A DNA stretch of 41,880 nt, taken from NCBI GenBank assembly GCA_919902675.1, contig CAKKRH010000030.1:1-41880 (forward strand). Reading direction: 5' to 3'. The stretch is from Omnitrophica bacterium GWA2_41_15 (GTDB taxonomy: Bacteria > Omnitrophota > Gorgyraeia > Gygaellales > UBA12090). Shown here piece by piece: positions 38,468 through 41,880 of this stretch; positions within the stretch are counted from its first letter, which is position 1; every line of letters begins with the position of its first letter. The notes under the pieces were generated by a model that searched no databases, was not told where the DNA came from, and was given only the letters and a program-made list of their open reading frames with translations. Both the position numbers and the translations under genes were made by a program.

Positions 38468-39808
38468 ATGCTGGGCGCTTTTAAGAATATATTTAAGATT
38501 CAGGATTTAAAGCACAAGGTTATAATTACCTTGGCCTTAATAGCGGTTTACCGCGTAGGCGGCTTTATTCCTGTTCCCGGAATTGATTCTCAGGCCTTAG
38601 CCGAGTTCTTTGACAGAATTGCCAAAAGCCAGGGTGGGTCAATCTTAGGGATCATGAATATGTTTTCCGGAGGTTCTCTGGAAAAATTGACTATCTTTGC
38701 CCTGGGGATAATGCCTTATATCTCTAGTTCAATAATAATCCAGCTCTTAACCGCGGTTATTCCGGCTTTGGAAAAAATTTCTAAAGAAGGAAGAGCCGGC
38801 CACCAAAAGATAAATCAGTATACCCGTTATGCCACGGTGGGCCTGGCCCTAATTCAGTCATATTTTATCGCCTTATGGCTGGAGCATCCGGGGAGACTTT
38901 TAGAGGGTTTAAGTATTGTGACTGACCCGGGATTAGGTTTTAGATTCATTACCGTGATTACCCTGACCACCGGTACTATTTTTATTATGTGGTTAGGTGA
39001 GCAGGTCCAGGAAAGAGGTATCGGAAACGGCATTTCTTTGATTATTACCGCTGGGATTATTTCGAGTATCCCGGCCGCTGTTCAGCAGCTAATTATGTAT
39101 GTTTCACCTAAAACTCGCCAGCTTCATCCGGCGACTCTGGTGGTTATGGCGGCCTTGCTGGTATTCGTAGTTTTGGCGGTTATCTTTGTTACTCAGGGCC
39201 AGCGCAAGATACCGGTGCAATACGCCAGACGGGTGGTGGGAAGAAAGGTCTTTGGCGGACAATCAACCTACATACCTCTAAAGGTGGATACCTCAGGGGT
39301 AATCGCGATTATCTTTGCCCAATCTATCATTATGTTTCCGGCAACTCTGGCCTCTTTTATTCCCAATCCGGCATTCCAGAGAATGTCTAATTTCCTTATG
39401 CGCGGGCATATAGTCTATACCGCAATGTACGCTCTTTTGATAATTTTCTTTTGCTATTTTTACACGGCTATTGTTTTTAATCCCAAAGACATTTCGGATA
39501 ACTTGAAAAAATACGGCGGTTTTATCCCCGGGATCAGGCCGGGTTCTCCCACTACGGAGTTTCTGGATTTTGTGATGACCAGGATTACTTTGGCCGGCGC
39601 GATATTTATCGCGGTTATTGCTATTTTGCCGGATTTCGTAATGGCCACCCTGAAAGTTCCTTATTTAGTCGCTTCATTCTTCGGCGGAACAGGAATTCTT
39701 ATTGTTGTCGGAGTAATGCTGGACACCCTTAAACAGATCGAATCTCAGCTTTTGATGCGTAACTACGAAGGTTTTATTAAGAGCGGCCGTATCCATGGTA
39801 GACGTTAG
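38468..39808 (+). CDS. secY: Preprotein translocase subunit SecY
   Basis: KVIITLALIAVYRVGGFIPVPGID...GNGISLIITAGIISSIPAAVQQL...YARRVVGRKVFGGQSTYIPLKV. Confidence 0.97.
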   Translation: MLGAFKNIFKIQDLKHKVIITLALIAVYRVGGFIPVPGIDSQALAEFFDRIAKSQGGSILGIMNMFSGGSLEKLTIFALGIMPYISSSIIIQLLTAVIPALEKISKEGRAGHQKINQYTRYATVGLALIQSYFIALWLEHPGRLLEGLSIVTDPGLGFRFITVITLTTGTIFIMWLGEQVQERGIGNGISLIITAGIISSIPAAVQQLIMYVSPKTRQLHPATLVVMAALLVFVVLAVIFVTQGQRKIPVQYARRVVGRKVFGGQSTYIPLKVDTSGVIAIIFAQSIIMFPATLASFIPNPAFQRMSNFLMRGHIVYTAMYALLIIFFCYFYTAIVFNPKDISDNLKKYGGFIPGIRPGSPTTEFLDFVMTRITLAGAIFIAVIAILPDFVMATLKVPYLVASFFGGTGILIVVGVMLDTLKQIESQLLMRNYEGFIKSGRIHGRR

Positions 39809-39858
39809 TGCGCTGTTACATAAAATTTTTAATAACAGCGCACAGAGCAATTGAGCAA
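39805..39858 (+). repeat. TTAGTGCGCTGTTACATAAAATTTTTAATAACAGCGCAC element, copy 1 (overlaps secY stop)
   Basis: 11-bp stem GTGCGCTGTTA/TAACAGCGCAC, then GAGCAATTGAGCAA; second copy at 41826-41880. Confidence 0.9.
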
Positions 39859-39942
39859 TAGAAAATAGAACAATAGACAAACAAAAGCTCAATTGCGGTC
39901 TAATGCTCTATTGTTCAAAAACTAATTTAACGGTGCGCTATA

Positions 39943-40593
39943 ATGATAATAATCCTTCTGGGCCCTCCGGGGGCCGGTAAAGGCACTCAAGCCAAGATAT
40001 TATGCCAGAGATTGAAAATAGTCCATATATCCACTGGAGATATCCTGCGGGAGGCGATTAAAAGCAATACCGCCTTAGGGCAGGAGGCGGCCAAGTATGT
40101 GGAGCGCGGCGAGTTGGTTCCTGATAGTCTGGTAACCAAGATGGCTCAGGAGCGCTTGACTTGCGATGACGCTAAAGAAGGGTTTATTTTAGATGGCTTC
40201 CCTCGGAATCTCTCCCAGGCAGAATCGCTGGATGAGTTTTTTAATAGCAATGGCTTGTTAGATTATTCTGTTATATACTTAGAAACAAGCGAGACCACTA
40301 TAATTAAACGGCTTACCGGGCGCAGGATATGTAAAAACTGCCAGGCGGTTTATCATTTGATTAATGTTCCGTCAAGAAAAGAAGGTATCTGTGATACTTG
40401 TGGCTCAGAGCTTTATCAGCGTCCGGATGACAGCGAATCAACCATAAAAAACAGGCTTCAGGTGTATGAGCGTATGACAGCTCCGGTTGTGGCATATTAT
40501 TCTCATAAGGGCAAGTTGCTTCATATATCCGCGGATAATGAGGCGGAGAAGGTGATAGAAGCTATATTAAAGTTTCTTGGCAAGGATAGCTAA
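39943..40593 (+). CDS. adk: Adenylate kinase with Cys4 zinc-type LID
   Basis: IILLGPPGAGKGTQAKIL; FILDGFPRNLSQAE; ICKNCQAVYHL...GICDTCGSELYQRPDD. Confidence 0.96.
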   Translation: MIIILLGPPGAGKGTQAKILCQRLKIVHISTGDILREAIKSNTALGQEAAKYVERGELVPDSLVTKMAQERLTCDDAKEGFILDGFPRNLSQAESLDEFFNSNGLLDYSVIYLETSETTIIKRLTGRRICKNCQAVYHLINVPSRKEGICDTCGSELYQRPDDSESTIKNRLQVYERMTAPVVAYYSHKGKLLHISADNEAEKVIEAILKFLGKDS

Positions 40594-40628
40594 GGGCCTG
40601 ATAAAAAGCTGTAGGCAATATTTTTTCC

Positions 40629-40657
40629 GTGAACTGTCAACTGCCAACTGTGAACTA
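40629..40657. repeat. GTTCACAG-type inverted repeat directly before map
   Basis: GTGAACTGTCAACTGCCAACTGTGAACTA. Confidence 0.65.
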
Positions 40658-40659
40658 AA

Positions 40660-41406
40660 TTGATTCCTGTAAAGTCAGCTTATGAGCTTAAGGCAATGCG
40701 GGAGGCAGGGGCATTGCTGGCCAAGATAGTTGATAAGATACGCGGTAAAATTAAAACCGGAATATCTACCGAAGAAATTGATAAGATTGCTGAGGAGCTG
40801 ATTCTTGGAGAGGGCGCGCTTCCGGCATTCAAGGGATATCGCGGTTTTCCGGCGAGCGTGTGCGCTTCGCTCAATGAGGAAGTGGTACATGGCATACCTT
40901 CGGGCAGATGCCTGAAGGATGGCGACCTGCTTAAGCTGGATATAGGCATCAACCTTAATGGTTTTTTTTCAGATTACGCCTTTACCTTTGCTATAGGTAA
41001 TATCAGTGGACGCGCCAGACGCCTTATTGAAGCAGCTAAAAAATCCCTGGAGCTGGGTATTCGTGAGGCCAGGGTGAATAACCGCCTTTTTGATATTTCC
41101 TGGGCTATACAGAATTATATAGAATCGCAGGGGTTTTCCGTGGTGAGGGATTTTGTGGGACACGGCATAGGCAGGGATATGCATGAGCCTCCTGAGGTGC
41201 CTAATTTTGGCCAGCCTCATAGCGGACCCTTGTTGCGGGAAGGCATGGTTTTAGCGATTGAGCCGATGGTTAATGCCGGAAATTGGCAGGTTAGAATCAG
41301 TGAAAACGGCTGGACCGCGCTGGCTAAAGACGGATTAGAATCCGCTCACTTCGAACATACTGTGGCGATTACCGCCGCCGGCCCTGAAATATTGACTAAG
41401 GTTTAA
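40660..41406 (+). CDS. map: Methionine aminopeptidase type I
   Basis: IPVKSAYELKAMREAGALLAKI...LKLDIGINLNGFFSDYAFTF...FVGHGIGRDMHEPPEVPNFG; probable TTG start. Confidence 0.95.
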   Translation: MIPVKSAYELKAMREAGALLAKIVDKIRGKIKTGISTEEIDKIAEELILGEGALPAFKGYRGFPASVCASLNEEVVHGIPSGRCLKDGDLLKLDIGINLNGFFSDYAFTFAIGNISGRARRLIEAAKKSLELGIREARVNNRLFDISWAIQNYIESQGFSVVRDFVGHGIGRDMHEPPEVPNFGQPHSGPLLREGMVLAIEPMVNAGNWQVRISENGWTALAKDGLESAHFEHTVAITAAGPEILTKV

Positions 41407-41421
41407 TCCGTAAAACGTAAA

Positions 41422-41640
41422 ATGGCCAAAGAAGAAGCGATTGAGGTTGAGGGGGTAGTAAAAGAATCTTTACCGAATGCGATGTTTAGAGTGGAATTGG
41501 AGAATGGCCATGTTGTCTTGGCCCATGTCTCAGGTAAGATGCGGATGCACTTTATCCGGATCCTTCCCGGTGATAAGGTAAAAATGGAATTATCGCCATA
41601 CGATTTAACCAAAGGCAGAATAACTTTTAGGGTAAAATGA
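41422..41640 (+). CDS. infA: Translation initiation factor IF-1
   Basis: [69 protein letters not shown]. Confidence 0.97.
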   Translation: MAKEEAIEVEGVVKESLPNAMFRVELENGHVVLAHVSGKMRMHFIRILPGDKVKMELSPYDLTKGRITFRVK

Positions 41641-41712
41641 ACCCCGCTCTTCCTTCAGGATTTTCCATGCTGAATAAAGAGAAGGGTTATAATAGAAAAG
41701 GAAGGGCGGGGT
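41641..41712 (+). promoter_or_regulatory. Long stem-loop enclosing rpmJ Shine-Dalgarno and start codon (candidate cis-regulator)
   Basis: ACCCCGCTCTTCCTT (41641-41655) pairs with AAGGAAGGGCGGGGT (41698-41712): 15 positions with one G-U wobble. Confidence 0.6.
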
Positions 41713-41824
41713 GAAAGTAAAATCTTCAGTAAAAAGAATTTGCGACCGCTGTAAAATAATTAAGCGCTGCGGAGTAGTAAGGGTTATCTGCACTAATCCT
41801 AAACATAAACAGAGACAAGGATAG
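41711..41824 (+). CDS. rpmJ: 50S ribosomal protein L36 (zinc form)
   Basis: GTG start; [37 protein letters not shown]; absent from the supplied ORF track (37 aa). Confidence 0.95.
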   Translation: MKVKSSVKRICDRCKIIKRCGVVRVICTNPKHKQRQG

Positions 41825-41825
41825 C

Positions 41826-41880
41826 TTAGTGCGCTGTTACATAAAATTTTTAATAACAGCGCGAGAGAGCAATTGAGCAA
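41826..41880 (+). repeat. Second copy of TTAGTGCGCTGTTACATAAAATTTTTAATAACAGCGC element (truncated by window end)
   Basis: First 36 bp identical to 39805-39840, then ...GAGCAATTGAGCAA. Confidence 0.9.

Noticed and set aside
39674-39892. Minus-strand ORFs sharing LLLKILCNSAL at 39674-39892 and 41605-41880
   Set aside because: The shared peptide is only the translation of the TTTTTAATAACAGCGC DNA repeat; no evidence for a protein family.
241-41612. Antisense (-) ORFs of 60-160 aa in the track (e.g. 3111-3539, 14431-14910, 16134-16613, 28310-28744)
   Set aside because: They lie opposite strongly conserved genes, show no recognisable family motifs, and are typical shadow ORFs.
41685-41697. TTATAAT as an independent rpmJ promoter
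   Set aside because: No convincing -35 at the right distance, and it sits in the loop of the hairpin; not enough support.
1-41880. Prophage, transposase, toxin-antitoxin or defence island
   Set aside because: No integrase, transposase, phage structural or nuclease/toxin motifs in any frame; coding content is core or sensory/secretion.

Overview
This is a bacterial chromosomal window whose functional genes all lie on the + strand. (1) Positions 1-6886 hold a sensory cluster: two closely related NtrB-like histidine kinases, a REC-PilZ regulator, a REC-REC regulator, a GAF/PAS kinase and a single REC protein. (2) Positions 6883-12665 hold a secreted HExxH (peptidase-MA-like) protein followed by a type II secretion pseudopilin/assembly-platform set, gspG-I-J-K-L(PilM-like)-M. 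(3) From about 12.7 kb to the end is a translation/transcription super-cluster: tRNA-Thr, rpmG, tRNA-Trp, secE, nusG, rplKAJL, rpoBC, rpsLG, fusA, tuf, then S10-spc (rpsJ ... secY, adk, map, infA, rpmJ). rpmG (49 aa) and rpmJ (37 aa) are missing from the supplied ORF track but are clear in the sequence. The genes are mostly conventional. The unusual layer is between them: many junctions, even inside the ribosomal-protein operon, contain palindromic or short-unit-periodic elements from several unrelated families. These include heptad AAACYCT elements, 9-mer ACTCAACAA arrays, GTTCACAG, GAACTACGC and TTCGCGC elements, CATTGCGAGGAGCG/ATCCTGAGGAGC elements, and a GTAGAGACGCACG palindrome. One 133-bp element occurs twice in opposite orientation 28.6 kb apart with 5 mismatches by eye. 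A ~160-bp direct repeat brackets gspI and carries the start codons of both gspI and gspJ. Several element-preceded genes have no evident Shine-Dalgarno. Other candidates are a long structured leader under a strong promoter before tRNA-Thr, a hairpin that would mask the rpmJ ribosome-binding site and start, and a four-cysteine insert in EF-Tu. The spacer style and gene content suggest a candidate-phylum (Omnitrophota/PVC-like) bacterium, but this is a low-confidence inference. All identities and stems were read by eye.
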